The notes below the pieces were generated by a model. It was not told the DNA's origin. It saw nothing but the letters and a program-made list of their open reading frames with translations, and searched no databases. 64,000 bases of DNA from an uncultured Clostridia bacterium (GTDB taxonomy: Bacteria > Bacillota > Clostridia > Lachnospirales > CAG-274): positions 310,001-374,000 of the forward strand of contig CALWSK010000002.1 in the NCBI GenBank assembly GCA_944384195.1, in the 5' to 3' direction. Shown here piece after piece: positions 28,275-35,988 of this stretch (position 1 is its first letter; each line of letters starts with the position of its first letter). Both the position numbers and the translations under genes were made by a program.

Positions 28275-28910
28275 ATGAAATTAAAAAAAGTTGTTACTAT
28301 TAGTGGGAAAATAGAATGTAAAACAGGATTATGTATAAAAGGGAGCAATAGCGACTTAAATATAGGCGGAGCAGATAGTGAAGTTATAAAAAATCCTTTA
28401 ACAGGAGAGCCTTATATACCAGGGTCTAGTATAAAAGGTAAGATGCGTTCTCAATTAGAAAAGAAATATCCTATAGCACCTAAGAAAGAGGGACAACCTT
28501 GTGGGTGTGGACAAAAAGATTGTATGATATGTACAGTTTTTGGAGCACATAGAAATCCTAATGCATCTTGCGCACCAGTTAGAATAATAGTAAGAGATGC
28601 TCCTTTAAGTAAAGAAACATTAGAGCTATTGCGAAACAGAGATTTTGAAAAAGGTAATTTTTTAGAGCTTAAGGGAGAAAATAGTATAAACAGAAAATCT
28701 GGAACGGCAGAAGCTCCAAGATTTATAGAGAGAGTTCCGGCGGGGGCTAAATTTGATTTTAAAATATTGATACAAATATTTGAAGGAGATAATGAAGATA
28801 AGCTAGTAGCTTTTGTTGAAGAAGGTTTAGCAGAAATAGAAAATAGCTATTTAGGCGGAAGTGGCTCTAGGGGATATGGAGAAGTAGAATTTACATATGA
28901 AATAAAATAA
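28275..28910 (+). CDS. csm3: Type III-A CRISPR backbone RAMP and target RNase Csm3
   Basis: A 211-residue RAMP. The motif GGADSEVIKNPLTGEPYIPG followed by SSIKGKMRS is the Csm3 signature; Asp34 sits where the target-RNA-cleaving Asp is found. A cysteine cluster (CGCGQKDCMIC, residues about 76-86) is the usual metal-binding insertion, and the C-terminal YLGGSGSRGYGEVEF is the glycine-rich loop. Several copies would form the crRNA-binding backbone and cut target RNA every 6 nt. GGAGGATATAAAA precedes ATG 28275. Confidence 0.95.
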   Translation: MKLKKVVTISGKIECKTGLCIKGSNSDLNIGGADSEVIKNPLTGEPYIPGSSIKGKMRSQLEKKYPIAPKKEGQPCGCGQKDCMICTVFGAHRNPNASCAPVRIIVRDAPLSKETLELLRNRDFEKGNFLELKGENSINRKSGTAEAPRFIERVPAGAKFDFKILIQIFEGDNEDKLVAFVEEGLAEIENSYLGGSGSRGYGEVEFTYEIK

Positions 28911-28926
28911 AAAGGAGTTGATTTAG

Positions 28927-29862
28927 TTGTTATATAAATTGACAATAAGTCCTTATTCTTCGTTTAGTTATCCAATACAGAGCGATACTTTATTTGGTGC
29001 TTTTTGTTGGAGTTATAAATATTTATATGGCACAGAAAAACTAGAAGAATTTTTAGATATATGTATTACTCAAAAGCCGCCAATTATATTTTCTAATATG
29101 TTTTTTGAAAATACCTTGCCTATACCATTATATACTTTAAATAAAATTAAAAATATAGATTGTGGAAAAGATTTACAAAAATATAAAAAGATAAAGAAGC
29201 TAAATAAAGATAGCATTTTACCTAAGAAGATATTTTTAGAAGTTTTAGAAAACAATTATGAAAGTGTACTTGATAATATAATATTGCCTAAATTATATAT
29301 ACAAACTGAAACACATAATATGGTTAGTAGAGATAACGATATAGTAAATAATTTAGATGGTGATGGTAGCTTATATAGCATAGATACATATTATAGCAAA
29401 TCAAATTTTGATATTTATATATTATGTGAAAATGATATAAAAGAATATATGCCTATTTTAGAGCTTATGTTTGAACTTGGAATAGGAAAGAAAAAATCTA
29501 CTGGTAAAGGTGGATTTAAAATAATAAAACAACCTACAATAGAAGAAGAATTAATTAAAAATTTTCAAAATGCTAATGGTTTTGTAAGTATATCTAATTT
29601 TATACCAGATAAGACAGATTCTATAAATGGATATTATAGCATTATATCAAAATTTCCTAAGCTAGATAGAGAGTTTGCAAATAGCGAAAACCCTTTTAAA
29701 AAGCCCTTATGTATGATAGAAGCAGGAAGTTGTTTTTATTATAAATTAAAAAGAGATTATTGTGGAGTATGTCTTGACAATATTTCTAGCTTATATAAAA
29801 ATATTATGATAAATGGTTGTGGTATAGCTATACCTATGTGTTTAGATGAAGATAATAATTAA
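28927..29862 (+). CDS. csm4: Type III-A CRISPR protein Csm4
   Basis: A 311-residue RAMP. QSDTLFGAFCWSYKYLYG near the N-terminus, the glycine-rich GIGKKKSTGKGGF near residue 190, and the C-terminal NPFKKPLCMIEAGSCFYYK are Csm4 hallmarks. Csm4 holds the 5' repeat tag of the crRNA and contacts Cas10. It starts with TTG at 28927 after AAAGGAG. The csm5 gene that normally follows is absent; instead cas1 begins inside the last 17 bp of this gene. Length fits Csm4 alone, so it is not a csm4-csm5 fusion. Confidence 0.9.
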   Translation: MLYKLTISPYSSFSYPIQSDTLFGAFCWSYKYLYGTEKLEEFLDICITQKPPIIFSNMFFENTLPIPLYTLNKIKNIDCGKDLQKYKKIKKLNKDSILPKKIFLEVLENNYESVLDNIILPKLYIQTETHNMVSRDNDIVNNLDGDGSLYSIDTYYSKSNFDIYILCENDIKEYMPILELMFELGIGKKKSTGKGGFKIIKQPTIEEELIKNFQNANGFVSISNFIPDKTDSINGYYSIISKFPKLDREFANSENPFKKPLCMIEAGSCFYYKLKRDYCGVCLDNISSLYKNIMINGCGIAIPMCLDEDNN

Positions 29863-30832
29863 TGAATTTGGTAGCAAAATTTCAATTAAAGAAGATACTG
29901 TATGTATAACAAATAAAAATAAAAAAGAAAGGATAGCTTTAGATTGTATATCTGAGATAGTAATATCTAATTCTTGCTTATTAACAAGTGATTTAATTTA
30001 TAAATGTATTAATAAAAATATACAATTTAGTTTTATAGATAAATATGGAAATCCTTATTTATATATTGAAAATTTGAATAATGCTTGTTCTCCTATTTTG
30101 AAAAGAAAACAGATTTTATTAAATAAAAATAGTTTAGGTATAAAAATAGTAAAAAATATTATAATAAAAAAATTAAAAAATAGGCAATTACATTTAAGTG
30201 AAATTGCTAAAAATAGAAATAATGATATAAAAGATGAAATTAAAGTTTGTATTAAAAATATTCAGGAATATATTAATCTTTTAGAAAATTTAAATGGAAA
30301 TAAAATAATAGATATAAGACAATTATTACAATCATACGAAGGTAATGCTGGAAAATTATATTTTAAACAAATATCTAAACTATTAAAACCAAAATATAAA
30401 TTTGAAGGAAGAAGTTTTAACCCTTCAAGAGATTTTTATAATTGTATGTTAAATTATAGTTATGGTGTTATGTATGGGAAAATAAATGAATATTGTATAA
30501 GAGCAAGATTAGATCCATATATAGGGATAATGCATGCAGATATATATAATAGGCCGACTTTAACATATGATTTAATAGAACCGTATAGATATTATTGTGA
30601 AAAAACTGTATTTAAATTATTTTCTAAAAGTATGGTGAAAGATAATATGTTTTTTAAAATTCCAAATGGATATTATTTAAATGAAGAAGGAAAAAAGTTG
30701 TTATTGACAGAATTTTACAAAACTTTAAATATTAAAATTAAATTGGAAAGAAAAAATATAACTATTAGTAATAAAATAAAAAATGATATTATTTTATTAG
30801 CTAAGTTTATAGGAGATAGTGATATATGTTAA
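29846..30832 (+). CDS. cas1: CRISPR adaptation integrase Cas1
   Basis: A 328-residue Cas1 with all catalytic residues visible: Glu165 in SYEGNAGKLYF, His230 in YIGIMHADIY and Glu245 in YDLIEPYR. With Cas2 it inserts new spacers at the leader end. The N-terminal beta domain (MKIIINEFGSKISIKEDTVCI) is intact. It overlaps csm4 by 17 bp and lacks its own strong ribosome site, so its translation is coupled. No reverse transcriptase domain is fused. Confidence 0.95.
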   Translation: MKIIINEFGSKISIKEDTVCITNKNKKERIALDCISEIVISNSCLLTSDLIYKCINKNIQFSFIDKYGNPYLYIENLNNACSPILKRKQILLNKNSLGIKIVKNIIIKKLKNRQLHLSEIAKNRNNDIKDEIKVCIKNIQEYINLLENLNGNKIIDIRQLLQSYEGNAGKLYFKQISKLLKPKYKFEGRSFNPSRDFYNCMLNYSYGVMYGKINEYCIRARLDPYIGIMHADIYNRPTLTYDLIEPYRYYCEKTVFKLFSKSMVKDNMFFKIPNGYYLNEEGKKLLLTEFYKTLNIKIKLERKNITISNKIKNDIILLAKFIGDSDIC

Positions 30833-31113
30833 TATGGATTTTATATGATATAAAAAATAATATAAATAGAAATAAAGTTTTTTCTATTTGTAAAAATTTT
30901 GGAATGTTCCAAATACAAAAAAGTGTATTTTTAGGTATATTAGATGAAGATAGAAAGGATATATTTTTAGAAAATTTAAAAAATAATATGGAAAAGGAAG
31001 ATAGTATAGTTATATTACCAACCACAAAAAATAATATTAAAAATAGTATAGTTTTGGGTAAAGAGATAGATTTTGATTTACCATTAAGAGAAAAACAACT
31101 TATGTTTTTTTAA
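30826..31113 (+). CDS. cas2: CRISPR adaptation protein Cas2
   Basis: A 95-residue Cas2: ferredoxin-like fold starting MLIWILYDIKNN with the conserved Asp8, then FGMFQIQKSVFLGIL and the DSIVILPTT strand. It bridges Cas1 dimers in the integrase complex. It overlaps cas1 by 7 bp (ATG 30826). It is the last cas gene; the leader and array follow. Confidence 0.93.
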   Translation: MLIWILYDIKNNINRNKVFSICKNFGMFQIQKSVFLGILDEDRKDIFLENLKNNMEKEDSIVILPTTKNNIKNSIVLGKEIDFDLPLREKQLMFF

Positions 31114-31296
31114 AGGGATTTTTTGAATATTTTAGTTAAAAAAAGGAGATATGGCTATTTACAAGCCTTTCTTCTGTTTTAAAAAATATATCAAAATGCT
31201 TGATTTAGATATATTTTTATGATATAATAATGAAAAATTAGAGCTTGTAATTATTTAAGTTTTTGCTTAAAATTTAGAGTTTTTTCTAAAAAATGG
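31114..31296 (+). promoter_or_regulatory. CRISPR leader with array promoter
   Basis: AT-rich region between cas2 and the first repeat. It has a promoter TTGATT (31200-31205), 17-bp spacer, TATAAT (31223-31228), pointing into the array. Two small hairpins follow before repeat 1: TTTAAG-ttttg-CTTAAA (31255-31271) and TTTAGA-N6-TCTAAA (31273-31290). A 23-codon frame at 31151-31222 (MAIYKPFFCFKK..) has AAAAGGAG only 2 bp before its ATG and is doubtful. Direction agrees with the degenerate repeat at the far end. Confidence 0.75.
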
Positions 31297-32329
31297 GTCT
31301 GAAAAGACGTTCCAATATAACAAGGATTGAGACTAGATGCTAGGTCTATATCGCTATACATTGACTTAATATGTCTGAAAAGACGTTCCAATATAACAAG
31401 GATTGAGACTCTTATCTTCTGTTGTACCTTGCCAAAGCTACCCTCTAGTCTGAAAAGACGTTCCAATATAACAAGGATTGAGACTGAATATGAAAAAAGA
31501 GAAGTTTTATGGAATGAAGTTGAAAGTCTGAAAAGACGTTCCAATATAACAAGGATTGAGACTACTTATTGTCATTTTATTCCTTTTCTTGTATAATTGT
31601 CTGAAAAGACGTTCCAATATAACAAGGATTGAGACTGAATATGAAAAAAGAGAAGTTTTATGGAATGAAGTTGAAAGTCTGAAAAGACGTTCCAATATAA
31701 CAAGGATTGAGACTGATATAACTTGCCTATACACCTAACACCTTTAACATCTACCGTAGTCTGAAAAGACGTTCCAATATAACAAGGATTGAGACACTTA
31801 CACTCCAACGTGTCCGTTGACTTTGCCTTTACACTGTCTGAAAAGACGTTCCAATATAACAAGGATTGAGACAAGGAGGCTTTAATTATGAAAAGAAACT
31901 TAATAGAACAGTCTGAAAAGACGTTCCAATATAACAAGGATTGAGACTAACTTCAATCAACTCCTTTTCTTTTTATTTTTGTAATTTGTCTGAAAAGACG
32001 TTCCAATATAACAAGGATTGAGACCCCAAGAAACATCACGCCGTAAAAAAAAACGGCGTAATGGTCTGAAAAGACGTTCCAATATAACAAGGATTGAGAC
32101 CAATAACTTCATCTGCTAAATCTTTATCTTCTTTATGTGGTCTGAAAAGACGTTCCAATATAACAAGGATTGAGACATCTATTTGAGATTTATTTTTCAT
32201 TTTTAATGCTAATTCTTTGTCTGAAAAGACGTTCCAATATAACAAGGATTGAGACAAAATAGCTTTTTTTATCGCCTTGCGTTCGCTTTCTAATTGTGTC
32301 TGAAAAGACGTTCCAAAATAACAAGGATT
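31297..32329 (+). CRISPR. CRISPR array, 14 repeats and 13 spacers
   Basis: Repeat of 37 bp: GTCTGAAAAGACGTTCCAAT then ATAACAAGGATTGAGAC. Thirteen copies are identical; the fourteenth (32298-32329) has T20 changed to A and is cut after GGATT, marking the trailer end. Spacers are 36-45 bp: 31334, 31410, 31485, 31563, 31636, 31714, 31796, 31873, 31948, 32025, 32101, 32177 and 32256 are their starts. Spacers 3 (31485-31525) and 5 (31636-31676) are identical 41-mers. The last 8 nt, ATTGAGAC, would be the crRNA 5' tag. The repeat begins with a possible GTCT-GAAA-AGAC stem-loop. Confidence 0.98.
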
Positions 32330-32332
32330 TAA

Positions 32333-32370
32333 TATAAAAAGAGGATAGTTTTATCTATCTTCTTTTTTAT
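32333..32370 (+). terminator. Hairpin terminator at the array end, right copy of the flanking pair
   Basis: Same 38-bp sequence as at 24457-24494 except one base in the loop region (T for A). It abuts the truncated last repeat and has a TTTTTT tail, so it ends the array transcript. Confidence 0.85.
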
Positions 32371-32400
32371 TAAATATTTATCTTAAAAGGAATATTTTTC

Positions 32401-32429
32401 TTGAAGAAACTTAAATTTTAAAGTATACT
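32401..32429 (+). promoter_or_regulatory. Promoter of ychF
   Basis: TTGAAG (32401-32406), 17-bp spacer, TATACT (32424-32429), 43 bp before the ychF ATG. Confidence 0.65.
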
Positions 32430-32472
32430 ATAGGGTGTAAATAAATGTATGTTTTGAAAGGAAGAAAAAAAT

Positions 32473-33570
32473 ATGAAATTGGGTATTGTTGGTTTACCTA
32501 ATGTAGGTAAAAGCACTTTGTTTAACTCTCTTACGCAAGGTGGGGCCGAATCTGCAAATTATCCTTTTTGTACAATAGATCCAAATGTTGGTATTGTACC
32601 GGTGCCTGATGAAAGGCTTGAAAAGCTAAGAGAGCTTTATGATTCTAAAAAGGTTTTACCGGCTGTTATAGAGTTTGTGGATATTGCGGGGCTTGTTAGA
32701 GGAGCTAGCAAAGGAGAAGGGCTTGGAAATAAATTTTTATCTCATATAAGAGAGGTTGACGCTATAGTACACGTTGTAAGATGCTTTGAAGATAGCAATA
32801 TAGTACATGTTGATGCAAGCGTAAATCCAGTTAGAGATATAGAAACTATTAATCTTGAGCTTATTTTTTCTGATATAGAAGTTATAGATAGAAGAATTGC
32901 TAGGACTTCTAAGGCGGCAAAAGCAGATAAAAGCCTTCAAAAAGAATTAAATATATTAGAAAGATTAAAAGCTAGCCTTGAAAAAGGACAAGTAGCAAGA
33001 AATGTAGAGCTAAATGATGAAGATGAAATAAACTTTGTTAAAGAATTAAATCTATTAACATTTAAACCAGTTTTATATGCTACTAATGTTTCTGAAGAAG
33101 AGCTTGCAGATGATGCAAAAGATAATAAATTTGTAAATGAAGTGCGTGAGCTTGCCGAAAAAGAAGGCTCTAAAGTTTTTGTTGTATGTGCTAAGATAGA
33201 AGAAGAAATAGCAGAGCTTGACAATGAAGAAAAGAAAGAATTTTTAGCAGAGCTTGGCTGTGAAACAAGCGGACTTGATAGGCTTATTAGCGCTAGCTAT
33301 TCTTTACTTGGGCTTATAAGCTATCTTACAGCAGGGCCTCAAGAGGTTAGAGCTTGGACTATAACAGAGGGAACAAAAGCTCCACAAGCGGCAGGTAAAA
33401 TACATTCCGATTTTGAAAGAGGATTTATAAGAGCAGAAGTTGTATCTTATGAAGATTTAGTAAGATTAGGTTCTATAGCTCTTGCTAAAGAACAAGGCTT
33501 AGTAAGAAGTGAAGGAAAAGAATATATAGTAAAAGATGGGGACGTAATCTTATTTAGATTTAATGTATAA
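32473..33570 (+). CDS. ychF: Redox-regulated ATPase YchF/Ola1
   Basis: A 365-residue P-loop protein: G1 GLPNVGKSTLFNSL at residues 5-18, the DIAGLVRGASKGEGLGNKFL switch region, the YATNVSEEEL segment in place of the usual NKxD, and the C-terminal TGS domain (GPQEVRAWTITEGTKAPQAAG). YchF prefers ATP and is linked to ribosomes and stress. GAAAGGAAGAAAAAAAT precedes ATG 32473. First gene after the CRISPR island. Confidence 0.97.
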   Translation: MKLGIVGLPNVGKSTLFNSLTQGGAESANYPFCTIDPNVGIVPVPDERLEKLRELYDSKKVLPAVIEFVDIAGLVRGASKGEGLGNKFLSHIREVDAIVHVVRCFEDSNIVHVDASVNPVRDIETINLELIFSDIEVIDRRIARTSKAAKADKSLQKELNILERLKASLEKGQVARNVELNDEDEINFVKELNLLTFKPVLYATNVSEEELADDAKDNKFVNEVRELAEKEGSKVFVVCAKIEEEIAELDNEEKKEFLAELGCETSGLDRLISASYSLLGLISYLTAGPQEVRAWTITEGTKAPQAAGKIHSDFERGFIRAEVVSYEDLVRLGSIALAKEQGLVRSEGKEYIVKDGDVILFRFNV

Positions 33571-33598
33571 TATTTATTTTTAGAAAAGGGTGAGTTAT

Positions 33599-34003
33599 AT
33601 GGAAGAATTAAAATCTATGTTTAGTAAGATAGGTAAAAATATAACTAAAACTTCAGCAGATATTATAAAAAATACTAAGCTTAATATTGAACTTTCTAGC
33701 CAAGAAGAAAAACTTAAAAATATATATTTAGAAGTAGGAAAGAAAGTTTATGAAATTTATTCTTATGGCGGAAGTATAGGAAAATTTTTTGATGAAAAAT
33801 ATTTAGAAATGCTTGAAGTTGAAAAAGAAATAAATCTTATAAAACATAAAATAGAACAAAATAAAACTTTATCATCACCTATTCCAGAAAAAAAGGAAAC
33901 ACTAGAAATAGATGAAGAACCAAAAATAAAAATATGTTCTTATTGTTATGAAAAAAATAATATTAACAATAATTTTTGCATCAAATGTGGACGAATGCTA
34001 TAA
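33599..34003 (+). CDS. Helical zinc-ribbon protein of unknown function
   Basis: About 134 residues. The first 90 residues are helical and charged, probably coiled coil (SQEEKLKNIYLEVGKKVYEI; LEVEKEINLIKHKIEQNK). A short acidic linker leads to a C-terminal zinc ribbon CSYCYEKNNINNNFCIKCG (two CxxC knuckles). I do not recognise a named family. The ATG at 33599 follows AAAAGGGTGAGTTAT; a GTG three codons earlier overlaps that site. It is 28 bp after ychF and probably co-transcribed. Confidence 0.75.
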   Translation: MEELKSMFSKIGKNITKTSADIIKNTKLNIELSSQEEKLKNIYLEVGKKVYEIYSYGGSIGKFFDEKYLEMLEVEKEINLIKHKIEQNKTLSSPIPEKKETLEIDEEPKIKICSYCYEKNNINNNFCIKCGRML

Positions 34004-34012
34004 TGCTAATTA

Positions 34013-34046
34013 AATCCGTATTGAAATTTTTCAATATGGATTTTTT
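34013..34046 (+). terminator. Terminator after the zinc-ribbon gene
   Basis: Stem ATCCGTATTGAAA / TTTCAATATGGAT with one G-U pair, followed by TTTTTTA. Confidence 0.85.
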
Positions 34047-34339
34047 ATATATTGCTATTTAGAATAATAAGTAGCTAAGAACAAAACTTTATTAAAACAA
34101 ATATAAAATAGTATAAAGATTTAATGTGATGATATAATATTTTAAGATAATTTAATTAATAATATTATATTTATAAAATTATCTATGATAAGATTTTTAT
34201 ATTTATACAAAATAAATTTTATAAAAAACAGAATATAAGCTAAATTTTTAATAATATATAAAATATTTATTAACAAAAGTTTGCAATAAATAAAAAAATA
34301 TGATAGAATATAAAAAAAATATTTAAAGGAGAGATTTTA
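34047..34339 (+). promoter_or_regulatory. Gap with promoter of the NhaC-like gene
   Basis: No gene seen. It holds TTGCAA (34281-34286), 17-bp spacer, TAGAAT (34304-34309), 30 bp before the gene start. Upstream is a long-spaced inverted repeat AGATAATTT (34145-34153) / AAATTATCT (34176-34184) of unknown meaning. Confidence 0.55.
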
Positions 34340-35881
34340 ATGGAAGTACATACGGTGGGTATGCTATCTTTGTTGCCCCCAGTTATAGCAATTATACTTG
34401 CTCTTATCACAAAAGAGGTTATATCATCTCTTATTGCAGGTATATTAACAGGGACGTTTATTTATGCTATGGCAGACGTTGATGGTATTGTAAGAGTTGG
34501 TACAAGGACTCTTGAAGTTACTGTAAATCTTATGTCAGAAAAACTGGCAGAAAATAGCTCTATACTTATATTTCTAGGTATTTTAGGAGCTATAGTTGTA
34601 GTTGTAACAAAAGCGGGAGGTTCTAAGGCTTATGGAGAATGGGCAGTAAAAAAGATAAAATCTAAAAATGGTGCTAAGATATATACATTTCTTCTTGGTA
34701 TTATAATATTTATTGATGATTATTTTAACTGTCTTACAGTTGGGACTGTTATGCGTCCAGTAACAGATAAATATAAAATATCTCGTGAAAAATTAGCTTA
34801 CATAATAGATGCAACTGCTGCTCCTATATGTATAATAGCTCCTATATCTTCTTGGGCAGCTTCTGTTATATCACAAATGAGTGATTCTGGGCTTAATGGT
34901 ATTCAAGACTTTATGAAAACTATACCTTTTAATTTATATGCCATTTTAACTATAATTATGGTTTTAATATTATGTTTTACAAACTTAGAATTTGGACAAA
35001 TGGCAAAATATGAAAAATTAGCCAACAGTGGTAAAGAAAATGAAGATGTTATGAGTAATGATGAAGATGATGAGCTTTCAAAGATAAGTATATCTGAAAA
35101 AGGGAAGGTATATGATTTAGTTATACCAATAGGGGTTCTTATAGTTAGCTCTATTATTTCTATGCTATATGTAGGAGGATATTTTGAGGGAGGTATTAGT
35201 TTAGCACAGGCGTTTGGGAACACTAATGCTGGTCCGGCTCTTGCGCTTAGTGGATTTTTTACTCTTATAATAACTTTTTTATTGTTTGTACCAAGAAAAG
35301 TACTTACATTTAAAGAATTTATGGATGGTATAGGTAGTGGTGTTAAATCTATGGTTGGTGCATATATAATACTTACTTTAGCTTGGACAATAAGCGGAGT
35401 ATGTAGAGATTTATTAAATACTGGAGGATATGTAGGAGGGCTTGTAGAAGGGTCTACTATGGCAGGAATACTTATACCAGTAGTTGCCTTTTGTGTATCT
35501 GGAATTTTAGCATTTTCTATGGGTACATCTTGGGGAACATTTGGAATACTTATACCTATAATAACTGTTGTTTGTCAAAATACGGCACCAGATTTAATTA
35601 TTATTTCTATATCGGCAGTGCTTGCTGGTTCTGTATTTGGAGATCACTGTAGCCCTATATCAGATACTACTATTCTTTCATCCACAGGGGCAAGATGCAA
35701 TCATATAAATCACGTAGCAACACAAATACCATATACTTTAGTTGTTGCTTTTGCTTGTGTTATGGGATATATTGTAGCCGGTGCTACTAAAAGCCTTATA
35801 CTTACTTGGGTGGTTGCCCTTAGCACTATGCTTATAACTTTATTTATTTTAAACAATAAATCTAAAAAAGAGTTAAAATAA
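34340..35881 (+). CDS. NhaC-type Na+/H+ antiporter family protein
   Basis: A 513-residue membrane protein with about 12 helices. The GDHCSPISDTTILSSTGARC motif near residue 435 and SMGTSWGTFGILIPI are signatures of the NhaC family; FIDDYFNCLTVGTVMRPV near residue 130 is the repeat-related counterpart. A charged loop of about 30 residues lies near the middle (SGKENEDVMSNDEDDELS). Transport of sodium against protons is the family role; some relatives move organic acids, so the substrate is not certain. AAAGGAGAGATTTTA precedes ATG 34340. Confidence 0.88.
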   Translation: MEVHTVGMLSLLPPVIAIILALITKEVISSLIAGILTGTFIYAMADVDGIVRVGTRTLEVTVNLMSEKLAENSSILIFLGILGAIVVVVTKAGGSKAYGEWAVKKIKSKNGAKIYTFLLGIIIFIDDYFNCLTVGTVMRPVTDKYKISREKLAYIIDATAAPICIIAPISSWAASVISQMSDSGLNGIQDFMKTIPFNLYAILTIIMVLILCFTNLEFGQMAKYEKLANSGKENEDVMSNDEDDELSKISISEKGKVYDLVIPIGVLIVSSIISMLYVGGYFEGGISLAQAFGNTNAGPALALSGFFTLIITFLLFVPRKVLTFKEFMDGIGSGVKSMVGAYIILTLAWTISGVCRDLLNTGGYVGGLVEGSTMAGILIPVVAFCVSGILAFSMGTSWGTFGILIPIITVVCQNTAPDLIIISISAVLAGSVFGDHCSPISDTTILSSTGARCNHINHVATQIPYTLVVAFACVMGYIVAGATKSLILTWVVALSTMLITLFILNNKSKKELK

Positions 35882-35884
35882 CAC

Positions 35885-35913
35885 TTGCAATATAAAAAAA
35901 GATATGTTATAAT
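35885..35913 (+). promoter_or_regulatory. Promoter of rplS
   Basis: TTGCAA (35885-35890), 17-bp spacer, TATAAT (35908-35913). Confidence 0.8.
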
Positions 35914-35933
35914 TTTCAAGATATGTAATTACG

Positions 35934-35968
35934 AATGTTCCGCTGTTGTTTTAGATGATAAGAACATT
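35934..35968 (+). promoter_or_regulatory. Hairpin in the rplS leader (L19 leader-like)
   Basis: AATGTTC (35934-35940) pairs with GAACATT (35962-35968), enclosing a loop, between the promoter and the ribosome site. Its position fits the L19 leader element known in Firmicutes, where L19 is thought to bind its own mRNA. No covariance model was run. Confidence 0.55.
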
Positions 35969-35988
35969 TAATTTGAAAGGGGATTACT

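Noticed and set aside
31151-31296. A CreTA-like CRISPR-guarded toxin-antitoxin unit in the leader
   Set aside because: No degenerate repeat-like element was found outside the array, and the short frame has a badly spaced ribosome site.
32037-32059. Perfect hairpin ACGCCGT-N-ACGGCGT inside spacer 10, looking like a captured terminator
   Set aside because: There is no T run on either side, and the reverse complement reads as an ordinary membrane-protein frame (HYAVFFYGVMFLG), so the palindrome is probably chance.
31251-32257. Several open frames on both strands across 31.2-32.3 kb
   Set aside because: They are translations of the CRISPR repeat (recurring SLKRRSNITRIET or VSILVILERLFR) and have no ribosome sites.
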